Shown here: in pieces, positions 27,186 to 34,074 of the stretch | Numbering within the stretch: the stretch's first letter is position 1 | Layout of the letters: each line of letters begins with the position of its first letter | The notes under the pieces: generated by a model | Database searches by the model: none | The model's input: only the letters and a program-made list of their open reading frames with translations | What the model was told of the DNA's origin: nothing | Program-made: the position numbers and the translations under genes | Source of the DNA: an uncultured Macellibacteroides sp. | GTDB taxonomy: Bacteria > Bacteroidota > Bacteroidia > Bacteroidales > Tannerellaceae | Direction of reading: 5' to 3' | NCBI RefSeq assembly: GCF_963667135.1 | Contig: NZ_OY762974.1 | Span: 3,919,054 to 3,983,053 of the forward strand | DNA length: 64,000 nt

Positions 27186-28502
27186 TTATTGTTCAATTTC
27201 AAACAATTTTAATTTATTGTATAGCGTTTTTCTATCAATACCCAAAATTTTGGCGGCTTTTGTTTTGTTGTTTCCCGCTTGGGCTAATGCAGATAGTATT
27301 AATTCTTTTTCATGCTCCTCGTTATAAAGGGGCATGAAGGGTGCTTCAATTACAGTTTGTTTAAACTCTTCGGGTAGTTCATTAAATGTTATATATTGAT
27401 TGGAAGCCAACAGTGTAGCATAGCGTATCACATTCTTCATTTGACGAAGATTACCAGGCCAACTATAATTTTGAAAAAGATGCATGGTTTCGGCATCAAA
27501 ACCAATTACAGATTTATTTAGCTCGGTATTGGCTACATCCAAAAAGGTATTGGCAAAAAGCATCAAATCTTCCTTACGTTCTTTAAGATCCGGAATACGG
27601 ATGGAGAATTCGTTTATTCGATGATACAAATCTTCCCTAAAATCACCTTTATCTATTGCCGACCTTAGATTTTCGTTTGTTGCAGACAACAAACGCACAT
27701 CGATGGTTATTTCCTGATTACTTCCTATTGGTTTGATTTTTCGCTCCTGCAAAGCCCGCAATAATTGCACTTGAACTTCATAGCTAAGGTTTCCTATTTC
27801 ATCCAAAAAAAGTGTCCCCCCTTGTGCAGCCTCAAAAGCTCCAATTTTATTATCAATCGCACCAGTAAAGGATCCTTTTATGTGGCCAAAAAATTCTGAA
27901 GCAGCCAGGTCTTTAGGAATTGCGCCACAGTCTACAGCAACAAAAGGAGCCGCACTCCTCTTACTCATGTTATGGATTCTTCGTGCAATATGTTCTTTAC
28001 CCGTACCACTAGACCCATTAATCAGCACAGACATATTGGTTGGAGCAACCAATCGTACGTGCTCATACATCTGACGCGCCAACGGACTTTTCCCTTCTAT
28101 ATACAAACCGACATCTTTGGGTCGTTTTTCTGCAGGCGCAACTAGACTAGTTAAATTTTCATGTATTTTTGTAAGCAACAAATCTGGTTGAAATGGTTTG
28201 GATATATAATCGGAGGCCCCCAGTTTCATTGCCTTAACTGCCGTTTGAATATCGGCATAACTTGTCATCATGATTACAGGCAAAAGAGGGTTTTGTACTT
28301 TTAACCATTGTAACAGATCGATTCCATCACTATCCGGCAATCGTAAATCAGAGATAATAAGATCAAAATCTTTATCAGAAAGATGTTGTTTCGCATCTTT
28401 CACATTCGCAGCCGAAGTGACATCGAATCCTTTTTTACCCAACCAAGTTGAAAGCATTAAAGAAAAAGTCAGATCATCTTCAACAATTAGAATCCGCACC
28501 AT
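27186..28502 (-). CDS. NtrC-family sigma-54 response regulator
   Basis: 438 residues. Receiver domain 1-115 with phospho-Asp in 'LIISDLRLPDSDG' and 'ISKPF'. AAA+ domain (about 140-370): Walker A 'GSSGTGKEHIARRIH', sigma-54 loop 'GSFTGA' (Ser in place of the first Ala of GAFTGA), Walker B 'GGTLFLDEIGNL', arginine finger region 'FREDLYHRINEFSIRIPDLKERKEDL'. A Fis-type HTH closes the protein ('KTKAAKILGIDRKTLYNKLKLF'). It activates sigma-54 promoters when phosphorylated. The hybrid kinase at 29815 is the nearest kinase. No clear -24/-12 promoter was recognised in the window, so its targets are unknown. Confidence 0.92.
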   Translation of the reverse strand: MVRILIVEDDLTFSLMLSTWLGKKGFDVTSAANVKDAKQHLSDKDFDLIISDLRLPDSDGIDLLQWLKVQNPLLPVIMMTSYADIQTAVKAMKLGASDYISKPFQPDLLLTKIHENLTSLVAPAEKRPKDVGLYIEGKSPLARQMYEHVRLVAPTNMSVLINGSSGTGKEHIARRIHNMSKRSAAPFVAVDCGAIPKDLAASEFFGHIKGSFTGAIDNKIGAFEAAQGGTLFLDEIGNLSYEVQVQLLRALQERKIKPIGSNQEITIDVRLLSATNENLRSAIDKGDFREDLYHRINEFSIRIPDLKERKEDLMLFANTFLDVANTELNKSVIGFDAETMHLFQNYSWPGNLRQMKNVIRYATLLASNQYITFNELPEEFKQTVIEAPFMPLYNEEHEKELILSALAQAGNNKTKAAKILGIDRKTLYNKLKLFEIEQ

Positions 28503-28527
28503 AATTATTTTCTGAATTAAGAATACA

Positions 28528-28535
28528 CAAAAGTA
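28528..28535 (-). promoter_or_regulatory. Bacteroidetes -7 box for the sigma-54 regulator
   Basis: TACTTTTG on the minus strand, an exact TAnnTTTG match 26 bp before the regulator's start and downstream of the terminator of the Cys-rich gene, so the two genes are separate units. Confidence 0.5.
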
Positions 28536-28586
28536 ATAAAATTAATCTTATTGATAAAAAGCCTTTTTCCTTATCTACATGAATCT

Positions 28587-28621
28587 ACAAAAAAAGGAGT
28601 CCTGACCAGCAGTGACTCCTT
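28587..28621 (-). terminator. Intrinsic terminator of the Cys-rich gene
   Basis: Arms 28594-28601 (AAGGAGTC) and 28614-28621 (GACTCCTT) pair over 8 bp; on the minus strand the stem is followed by a run of seven T. It lies 27 bp after the stop of the small Cys-rich gene. Confidence 0.75.
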
Positions 28622-28647
28622 CATGTATATCGATTGCAATTAATCTA

Positions 28648-28872
28648 TTATTTTGCCTCTTTCTTTGCAGTCTCCTTACAGCATTGTTTCTTTTCCTCAG
28701 TAGCTTTACAGCAACTCTTCTTATCTGCTTTCTCTTTACAACATTCCTTTTTCTTATCACATTGCTCTTTTTTTACCTCACTTTTAGCTGGTGCTTTCTT
28801 TGCATCCTGAGCATTTACAGTCATAGCAGTTATACTAGTCAACACTGCAATAGCAATTAAAATTTTCTTCAT
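28648..28872 (-). CDS. Small secreted Cys/Lys-rich protein
   Basis: 74 residues, family not recognised. Residues 1-22 form a clear signal peptide ending in 'VNAQ'. The mature 52 residues are made mostly of Lys, Glu, Ala and Cys. The seven cysteines form a single C followed by three CC pairs: C-x5-CC-x8-CC-x8-CC, a 10-residue period ('KKECCKEKADKKSCCKATEEKKQCC'). The high charge and lack of hydrophobics argue against a globular fold. Paired cysteines suggest metal or heme binding, or disulfides in the periplasm; none of these is shown. It is a monocistronic unit with its own terminator, between a sigma-54 activator and a hybrid kinase. The opposite strand is also open for part of this length, a by-product of composition. 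Confidence 0.75.
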   Translation of the reverse strand: MKKILIAIAVLTSITAMTVNAQDAKKAPAKSEVKKEQCDKKKECCKEKADKKSCCKATEEKKQCCKETAKKEAK

Positions 28873-29129
28873 AACTTCTGTAATTAATTTATTTACTGAT
28901 CTACATATAGTATCAAAGGATACTGCAGCGAAAATAATATGATTTCTTTATTATACCTCAAAATTTTTAGTTAATTATACAGAACAGTTTTGCAGAAACA
29001 CTTACGTCGGGATTATAATGTTTTTGCATCTATTTCTTTAGAGCTTACTATGTAAAAATTTTCATGATGTAAGATTAGAGCAAATACTAAGTCAACTAAC
29101 TCTAATACAATGACATAAACCATTTATCA

Positions 29130-29245
29130 CTTAAGGGAAATAATCTTTTGACAGTTGTCGAAATACATAACGACAATTGTCGACAAGGAGAACGACAATT
29201 GTCAATATCCTTGTCGACAACTGTCGGACGAATACTTCCCTTAAG
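29130..29245. repeat. 116-bp dyad array: four 12-bp palindromes at 22-bp pitch
   Basis: Outer arms CTTAAGGGAA (29130-29139) and TTCCCTTAAG (29236-29245) are perfect reverse complements. Between them lie four near-identical palindromes of the form CGACAATTGTCG: 29149-29160 (TGACAGTTGTCG), 29171-29182 (exact), 29193-29204 (CGACAATTGTCA) and 29215-29226 (CGACAACTGTCG). Their centres are 29154.5, 29176.5, 29198.5 and 29220.5, exactly 22 bp apart, and the whole set is symmetric about 29187.5. Two helical turns per step would place each site on the same face of the DNA, as for a cooperative dimeric binder. It could also fold as a long hairpin. No gene overlaps it. Confidence 0.85.
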
Positions 29246-29314
29246 GCTTTGTATTTTGTTACAGACTCATAAAATTTCTTTACTTAATAGATTTACTAAT
29301 TTATAAAAAGGGAA

Positions 29315-29385
29315 GGTGACGGGTGGCAGATAAAAATGATCTGCCACCCTGTATCTATCACCCTCAAAAGTGACAGGTGACAGAT
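29315..29385. repeat. Hairpin and imperfect 17-bp direct repeat in the non-coding stretch
   Basis: GGGTGGCAGAT (29321-29331) pairs perfectly with ATCTGCCACCC (29339-29349) around a 7-nt loop. The 17 bp 29315-29331 recur imperfectly at 29369-29385 (GGTGACGGGTGGCAGAT versus AGTGACAGGTGACAGAT). The hairpin is not followed by a T run on either strand, so it is probably not a terminator. It may be part of an RNA or of an intergenic repeat family. Confidence 0.6.
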
Positions 29386-29433
29386 TGTATTGTGCAAACA
29401 TTGTTTGGCAACAAGGTTTGTAACTGTGAAAGC

Positions 29434-29463
29434 AAAAAAGCACCCCAAATGAGGTGCTTTTTT
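29434..29463. terminator. Bidirectional intrinsic terminator
   Basis: AAAAAAGCACC (29434-29444) pairs with GGTGCTTTTTT (29453-29463) around an 8-nt loop; both strands end in six T. On the minus strand it would end the short transcript of the 21-codon ORF at 29566-29631. On the plus strand no gene precedes it, so a plus-strand RNA from the 29.2-29.4 kb repeats is possible. Confidence 0.75.
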
Positions 29464-29565
29464 GTGTTTTGCAGACTTAAATAAAATTTGTATTTCTAAT
29501 CTTTTCTTTTAATCATACTTTCTCTCCATTTTACTGCATTATTACTAATATTATTTATTCTCTAT

Positions 29566-29631
29566 TTATGCAAATATTGTCAATGCTGCCACGATAGTTA
29601 AAACAACAATAACCACAAATACTTTCTTCAT
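29566..29631 (-). CDS. 21-codon ORF resembling an isolated signal peptide
   Basis: ATG at 29629-29631, stop at 29566-29568. A strong ribosome site (GGAGG, 9 bp before the ATG on the minus strand) supports translation. The product starts MKK, has a hydrophobic core containing 'VVLT', and ends in 'LTIFA' at the point where a signal peptidase would cut, so nothing would remain to be secreted. It matches the signal peptide of the nearby Cys-rich protein at 10 of 21 positions without gaps. It could be a truncated duplicate, a membrane microprotein or a leader peptide. A terminator lies 103 bp downstream. Confidence 0.5.
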   Translation of the reverse strand: MKKVFVVIVVLTIVAALTIFA

Positions 29632-29814
29632 AATTTTCAACCTCCACATTTTCATTCATAACCAAGTTCGTTATAAAAAGAGAATCGAAAATCATGCCAA
29701 AAAAATCATTTGCTCGAATAATAGTAATAATACACTCATTTACAGGCTATATATATATGTGCGACCAAAAATGAAAAATATGAACATTGAGGAATCACAA
29801 TCACACCTGTAGAA

Positions 29815-32304
29815 TTAATCTACAATCTTTTGTCGGATGGAAGTTACAATCTTTAAAATAGTATCGACTGAGTTAGACATAAGAGCCGACCACTCGGCAT
29901 CCGATAGCTGGTCCGATTTCTTTTCCAAGGCTTCCAGCATAGGAGTCAGCTCTTTTGCTCCTATCATCGAGAACAAAGGTAAAAATTTATGGGACAGCCT
30001 GGCTGATTCCTTTCTATCCATTTTCTCCAATGCCTTTTGAAATAGACTCACGTTGTGACTTGTTTCATCACAAAAAGTCTTCAGAATAGCATTTGATGCC
30101 TGGGAATCGTCTCCGGCAAAAACAGTAAGCGCATCAAGATTCAATTCAGACGCATTCGAAAAATAATCAGGAAAAATCGTTTTGACAAGATCGTGAAGCT
30201 GCTTTAGGGTATAAGGCTTAGTCAGAAACGCTGTAAAACCAGCATTTGCCAAGTCGGACTTGTTCGGAACACTACCGGAAAGAGCAACAAAAGGTATCGA
30301 ACTAACTACTGGATGGTCGAGCGACCGGATGACTTTCAGAAGTTCAAAACCATCCATTTGAGGCATTTGAATATCAGTAATTACAAAATCATAGGAGTCT
30401 TTTAGTAACATTTCTTTCACTTTCGAAGAATCGGAACACTTGTCCACAATGACTCCCAGATAGCCAAGCAACTCTTTTGCCAAGGCTAACTGGATTGGAT
30501 CGTCGTCGATCAGCAAGCAGTACAGGGAAGGATTCGAATCGGAAAGTTTACTAGTTGAAAGATCTGCCGCAACGGCTTTCACCTCTTGTACAGAGGTAGC
30601 AGATAATGGAATATCGGCACTGAACATACTTCCCTTTCCCACTTCACTTTCGAAGGATAAAGTTCCATTCATCAACATGACCAATTTATGAGTAATCGCC
30701 AATCCCAGTCCAAATCCGTCGGCGCCTTCACTCCCGGAAACTCTGGAAAATTTATTAAATAACTTATTCCTATCGGCTTCAGGAATACCACATCCTTGAT
30801 CTGAGACAATACTATGTAAAATATACTTGCCGGAATCATTTGTAATTTCATAACCTAAAACAACCGACCCCTTTGATGTGAATTTAATCGCATTAGAGAG
30901 TAAATTACTGATAATTTGTCTGATCCGAATGGGATCGCCTTCCAAAAGGAGATCTTTGTCTTCATTCTTTTCATGTATCACAAACTTTAGCCCTTTAGTA
31001 TCTGCCATTGGTTTAAAGCTGAGATAAATTTCGTTGAGAAGCGAGGATACGTTAAACGGAACAATATTAAATTCCATTTTATTGGACTCAAGCCGATAAA
31101 AATCTAACAGATCATTTACCAACGCCAGTATATGACCCGAAGAAGCATTCATATTATCTAAATAATAACGCTGCCTCCCATCCGGATGGAGTCGTTGCAA
31201 CAATTCTGTATATCCAATAATTGATGAAAGAGGTGCTCGAATATCGTGACTGATTGTAAGCATCAACTTTTCACGCTTCATCAGTAAGTCTTCCGTATAT
31301 TTTTTTGCTTTCTCCAACTGTTTACGGTAAAATTTACTTCGTGATACGTCTTTAGCAATTAAGTAAACAAACGATAAAACAATTATAACTGAGAGTATGG
31401 CAATAGCTGCAATAAAACGAGATGCTGAGCGTATTATTTCTTGTTTGTAATTCATGTTCTCCAAAGAAGTATTCAGTTCCTGACTCTCAATATCGCGCAA
31501 CATACTATCAACTTCGCTGGAAATCTGGCGGTTATCGGACCTTAATTTTTCGGCATACTCAATAACAAGTGTATAAAGTTCCTTACGCTGTCCGGCTACG
31601 TTTCGCTGCAATCTTTTCAACACACTCGAAATGGTGTCTGAGGGATTGTATAATCCTCCCTTTTTATCAGCTATATACTCTCGGACAGATCGTCGCACTA
31701 CTCCACTATCACCTTTTGAAGGCGAAAATACATCAGCGACACGTTTGAAGAATCCTTTGGGTTTTTTCCTGACAAATACCGTGTCTTCATGAACCTGTAC
31801 TTTTTTTAGCAAAGCAATTTCTTTTGCCATTTTATCTTGAGAAGACAGTACCTTATTGATATTTTGATTATATAGTTTTTCAAAATCGGCATCATTCCAG
31901 ATACTTAGTAGCTCTTTGGTGTTATGCCTTTTTCGCTCAATTAAAGAGCTGATTGTATCAATAATAATCTGCTGAGTTGAATCGTCAGACAATAGGCGGA
32001 GCGAATCTAAATTCTGCTGTGCAAGATCAAACGTTTCATCCAAAAGTATTTCAGGATTAACCTCCGTAGTATCTGCTTTCTTCCCAAAGTCTACAAACTG
32101 ACTTAAAGCTTCGCTTTCGTAAAGTAAAGACTGTGTATTTGTTACCAGATACACTTTCCGCCGGGAAATATCATTATTTGTATTTTCAGTTGCAAAATCT
32201 TCTACAATATTAAAAATGTAGATTACCGAAAGGATGGCTGCTGCAATAAGTAAACCATACCCTAAAAGGACTTTTCTTGTTATATGGAAACGCTCTCTCA
32301 TCAC
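29815..32304 (-). CDS. Hybrid sensor histidine kinase (HisKA-HATPase-REC-Hpt)
   Basis: 829 residues. Membrane helices at about 12-32 and 298-318 flank a helical periplasmic domain of about 265 residues that matches no sensor I know. Then come a linker coiled coil, HisKA ('LMLTISHDIRAPLSSIIGY'), HATPase ('NLLSNAIKFTSKG', 'SDQGCGIPEADR', 'GFGLGLAITHKL'), a receiver ('LLIDDDPIQLALAKELL', phospho-Asp in 'FVITDIQMPQMDG', 'LTKPY') and a C-terminal Hpt-like domain ('ESARLSHKFLPLFSMIGA', His in 'SHKF'). The full phosphorelay set lets it drive a separate response regulator such as the sigma-54 activator at 27186. Pairing is inferred from proximity. Confidence 0.9.
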   Translation of the reverse strand: MMRERFHITRKVLLGYGLLIAAAILSVIYIFNIVEDFATENTNNDISRRKVYLVTNTQSLLYESEALSQFVDFGKKADTTEVNPEILLDETFDLAQQNLDSLRLLSDDSTQQIIIDTISSLIERKRHNTKELLSIWNDADFEKLYNQNINKVLSSQDKMAKEIALLKKVQVHEDTVFVRKKPKGFFKRVADVFSPSKGDSGVVRRSVREYIADKKGGLYNPSDTISSVLKRLQRNVAGQRKELYTLVIEYAEKLRSDNRQISSEVDSMLRDIESQELNTSLENMNYKQEIIRSASRFIAAIAILSVIIVLSFVYLIAKDVSRSKFYRKQLEKAKKYTEDLLMKREKLMLTISHDIRAPLSSIIGYTELLQRLHPDGRQRYYLDNMNASSGHILALVNDLLDFYRLESNKMEFNIVPFNVSSLLNEIYLSFKPMADTKGLKFVIHEKNEDKDLLLEGDPIRIRQIISNLLSNAIKFTSKGSVVLGYEITNDSGKYILHSIVSDQGCGIPEADRNKLFNKFSRVSGSEGADGFGLGLAITHKLVMLMNGTLSFESEVGKGSMFSADIPLSATSVQEVKAVAADLSTSKLSDSNPSLYCLLIDDDPIQLALAKELLGYLGVIVDKCSDSSKVKEMLLKDSYDFVITDIQMPQMDGFELLKVIRSLDHPVVSSIPFVALSGSVPNKSDLANAGFTAFLTKPYTLKQLHDLVKTIFPDYFSNASELNLDALTVFAGDDSQASNAILKTFCDETSHNVSLFQKALEKMDRKESARLSHKFLPLFSMIGAKELTPMLEALEKKSDQLSDAEWSALMSNSVDTILKIVTSIRQKIVD

Positions 32305-32321
32305 ATACTTCGTATTTAAAG

Positions 32322-32329
32322 CAAAAGTA
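32322..32329 (-). promoter_or_regulatory. Bacteroidetes -7 box for the hybrid kinase
   Basis: TACTTTTG on the minus strand, an exact TAnnTTTG match 18 bp before the kinase start. No convincing -33 box was found. Confidence 0.4.
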
Positions 32330-32412
32330 ATAAAATATACAAATGAATAGCAATCTTATATTACAAAGAATTCAGGAGAAGGTAGCAAAACAGTAATGTC
32401 TGAAAAGGAAAA

Positions 32413-32441
32413 AAGAGTGCCTCAAAAAACTGAGACACCCT
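32413..32441 (-). terminator. Terminator after the GH109-like gene
   Basis: On the minus strand an imperfect stem (GGGTGTCTCA pairing with TGAGGCACTC, two mismatches) is followed by a run of six T. It lies about 80 bp past the GH109-like stop and before the hybrid-kinase gene. Confidence 0.6.
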
Positions 32442-32520
32442 TATTCTAATAAAACTATATATCGTTTGCGGCTAAGCAGCCGACTTCGTAAAGCAAAAAC
32501 TCCTTACGATTTCTGAATTG

Positions 32521-33927
32521 TTACAAAGCAAAAGCTGGTTTGCGATGAATCCACTGACCACGGGTAAAGTCAGGAAAATCAACAACAGCACCACCTCTGG
32601 CTACAGACATTTCAGAAAGTCCTGAAATAGCACTCCAGGCAGCAGCATCGTAACAGTCCATCGGAGCCGGTTTCTTGTTTTTGATCGCATCAATCAAATC
32701 GTACATCATAATAAAGTCCATTCCGCCATGACCAGCTTCTTTGGCCTTAGATTCGAGCGAGCTCCACAATTTATGGTCGTATTTCTTAAACCACTCTTCC
32801 GACTCGTCCCAATAGTGTGGTTTAGCCGATTTTCCTTCAACATAAACATGATCGCCATCGTTCATCCACAACCCATCAGTTCCCTGAATGCGGAAACCTA
32901 AAGAATAAGGACGAGGTGAGTTTGTGTCATGTGTAACAATAACAGTCTGACCATTTGCACACTTAATCATGGAAGTAACAATATCGCCACAATTAAAACG
33001 AACTTTAGCCAAAGGATGATTCTCGCCACCATTGTCTACAACAAACTTATGAAGACCACGAGATTGAGTAGCCATTGCCGACAATGAAAGGAAACGGTTA
33101 CCACGGTTAATGTCCAAACAGTTGGCAACCGGACCGGCACCGTGAGTTGGATACAAGTCGCCGTTACGTGTAATGGAATGATTTGTTCTCCATTGAGCTT
33201 CAGCAAATGCCTCTTTACCCATTTTCAATTCGCCGCCAGGTATGTAGCTGTAGTTCTTTCCGTCGTTGAATTTGATGTTACGCAAATCGTGCTCGTAACC
33301 ACAACGGGCGTGCAGCAATTCGCCGAATAATCCCTGACGGGTCATATTAAGAGCAGCCATCACATCCCTGCGATAACATACATTTTCCATGATATTAAGC
33401 TGGCTGCCGGTTGCTTCGGATACATTAACCAAATCCCAACACTCTTCGATCGTATTGGCAGCAGACACTTCAACACCTACATACGGAACACCAGCTTTCA
33501 TAGCTGCAACCGACATCGGTACGTGCCATTCCCAGGGACTGGCAATAATTATACAGTCGAATTCTTCGTTGTTAAGCATCTGTTCAAATGCACGTTCGCT
33601 GCCGGTATAAACCTTAGGAGCCGCTACATTAAAGTTAGCAATATGTTTCAGTGTACTTTCTAGCGGCCCTTGCTGGATATCGCAAATGGCAACAATCTTG
33701 TTTCCTTCGATAGCCAAAACATTGTTAATATGCTCCTGACATCTGGAACCTGTTCCAATAAATCCGAAACGAAGTTTACCATCATCTTTTCCTGCGGTTT
33801 TCTTTTTTGCTTGTACTTGTGTTTCGGCTACATTTGCAGCTGCTGCATTAGTAGCAATAGCGAGTCCTGCAGTACCAAGTCCTGCAACTGTCATCTTTTT
33901 TAGAAATGATCGGCGAGTGTTTTCCAT
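32521..33927 (-). CDS. GH109-like NAD-dependent glycosidase (Gfo/Idh/MocA fold), Tat-exported
   Basis: 468 residues. The N-terminus 'MENTRRSFLKKMTVAGLGTAGLAIA' is a twin-arginine signal. The NAD site follows ('LRFGFIGTGSRCQEHINNVLAI', 'VAICDIQ'), then the Gfo/Idh/MocA core ('CIIIASPWEWHVPMSVAAMKAGVPYVGVEVS', 'NVCYRRDVMAALNM'). 'NGDLYPTHGAGPVANCLDINRGNRF' matches the segment that marks GH109 alpha-N-acetylgalactosaminidases. Such enzymes cleave terminal alpha-GalNAc with NAD as bound cofactor. It lies directly downstream of SusC/SusD but after a hairpin and with its own promoter. GH109 is well supported; a non-hydrolytic oxidoreductase is the alternative. Confidence 0.8.
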   Translation of the reverse strand: MENTRRSFLKKMTVAGLGTAGLAIATNAAAANVAETQVQAKKKTAGKDDGKLRFGFIGTGSRCQEHINNVLAIEGNKIVAICDIQQGPLESTLKHIANFNVAAPKVYTGSERAFEQMLNNEEFDCIIIASPWEWHVPMSVAAMKAGVPYVGVEVSAANTIEECWDLVNVSEATGSQLNIMENVCYRRDVMAALNMTRQGLFGELLHARCGYEHDLRNIKFNDGKNYSYIPGGELKMGKEAFAEAQWRTNHSITRNGDLYPTHGAGPVANCLDINRGNRFLSLSAMATQSRGLHKFVVDNGGENHPLAKVRFNCGDIVTSMIKCANGQTVIVTHDTNSPRPYSLGFRIQGTDGLWMNDGDHVYVEGKSAKPHYWDESEEWFKKYDHKLWSSLESKAKEAGHGGMDFIMMYDLIDAIKNKKPAPMDCYDAAAWSAISGLSEMSVARGGAVVDFPDFTRGQWIHRKPAFAL

Positions 33928-33972
33928 TTTTAAATAAATTAATAATTCTACTATTTGGATATGTTTAGCTTA

Positions 33973-34003
33973 CAAAAATAATTGAATATATTCACGATAC
34001 AAA
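33973..34003 (-). promoter_or_regulatory. Bacteroidetes promoter for the GH109-like gene
   Basis: On the minus strand: TTTG (34003-34000), exactly 19 bp, then TATTTTTG (33980-33973). This is a full match to the -33/-7 consensus and spacing, so the enzyme is expressed independently of the sigma-factor-controlled SusC/D genes. Confidence 0.7.
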
Positions 34004-34017
34004 CAATTATAGAATTA

Positions 34018-34062
34018 AAAAGTGGATGACAAAGCAATAAGCATGTATCGTCACCCACTTTT
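34018..34062 (-). terminator. Hairpin between SusD and the GH109-like gene
   Basis: AAAAGTGGATGAC (34018-34030) pairs with GTCACCCACTTTT (34050-34062) with one mismatch; on the minus strand the stem ends in a T run. It sits 12 bp after the SusD stop and would end or reduce SusC/D readthrough. Confidence 0.7.
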
Positions 34063-34074
34063 TATTAGTAATTC

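Noticed and set aside
27186-28502. GSFTGA loop as a sign of an inactive sigma-54 activator
   Set aside because: Ser at this position is a tolerated variant, and all other nucleotide and sigma-54 contact motifs are present.
28612-28860. Open frame on the plus strand opposite the Cys-rich gene
   Set aside because: It is the shadow of Lys/Glu/Cys codons on the other strand, has no ribosome site and would read as a run of Leu/Phe/Ser.
29149-29226. Four short repeats as a CRISPR array
   Set aside because: Repeat units are 12-bp palindromes with 10-bp gaps, and no cas genes are present.
29680-29710. Sigma-54 promoter upstream of the 21-codon ORF
   Set aside because: The minus strand has TTGGCATG, a fair -24 box, but the -12 position reads TTCGA where TTGCA is expected; one of the two essential bases is wrong.
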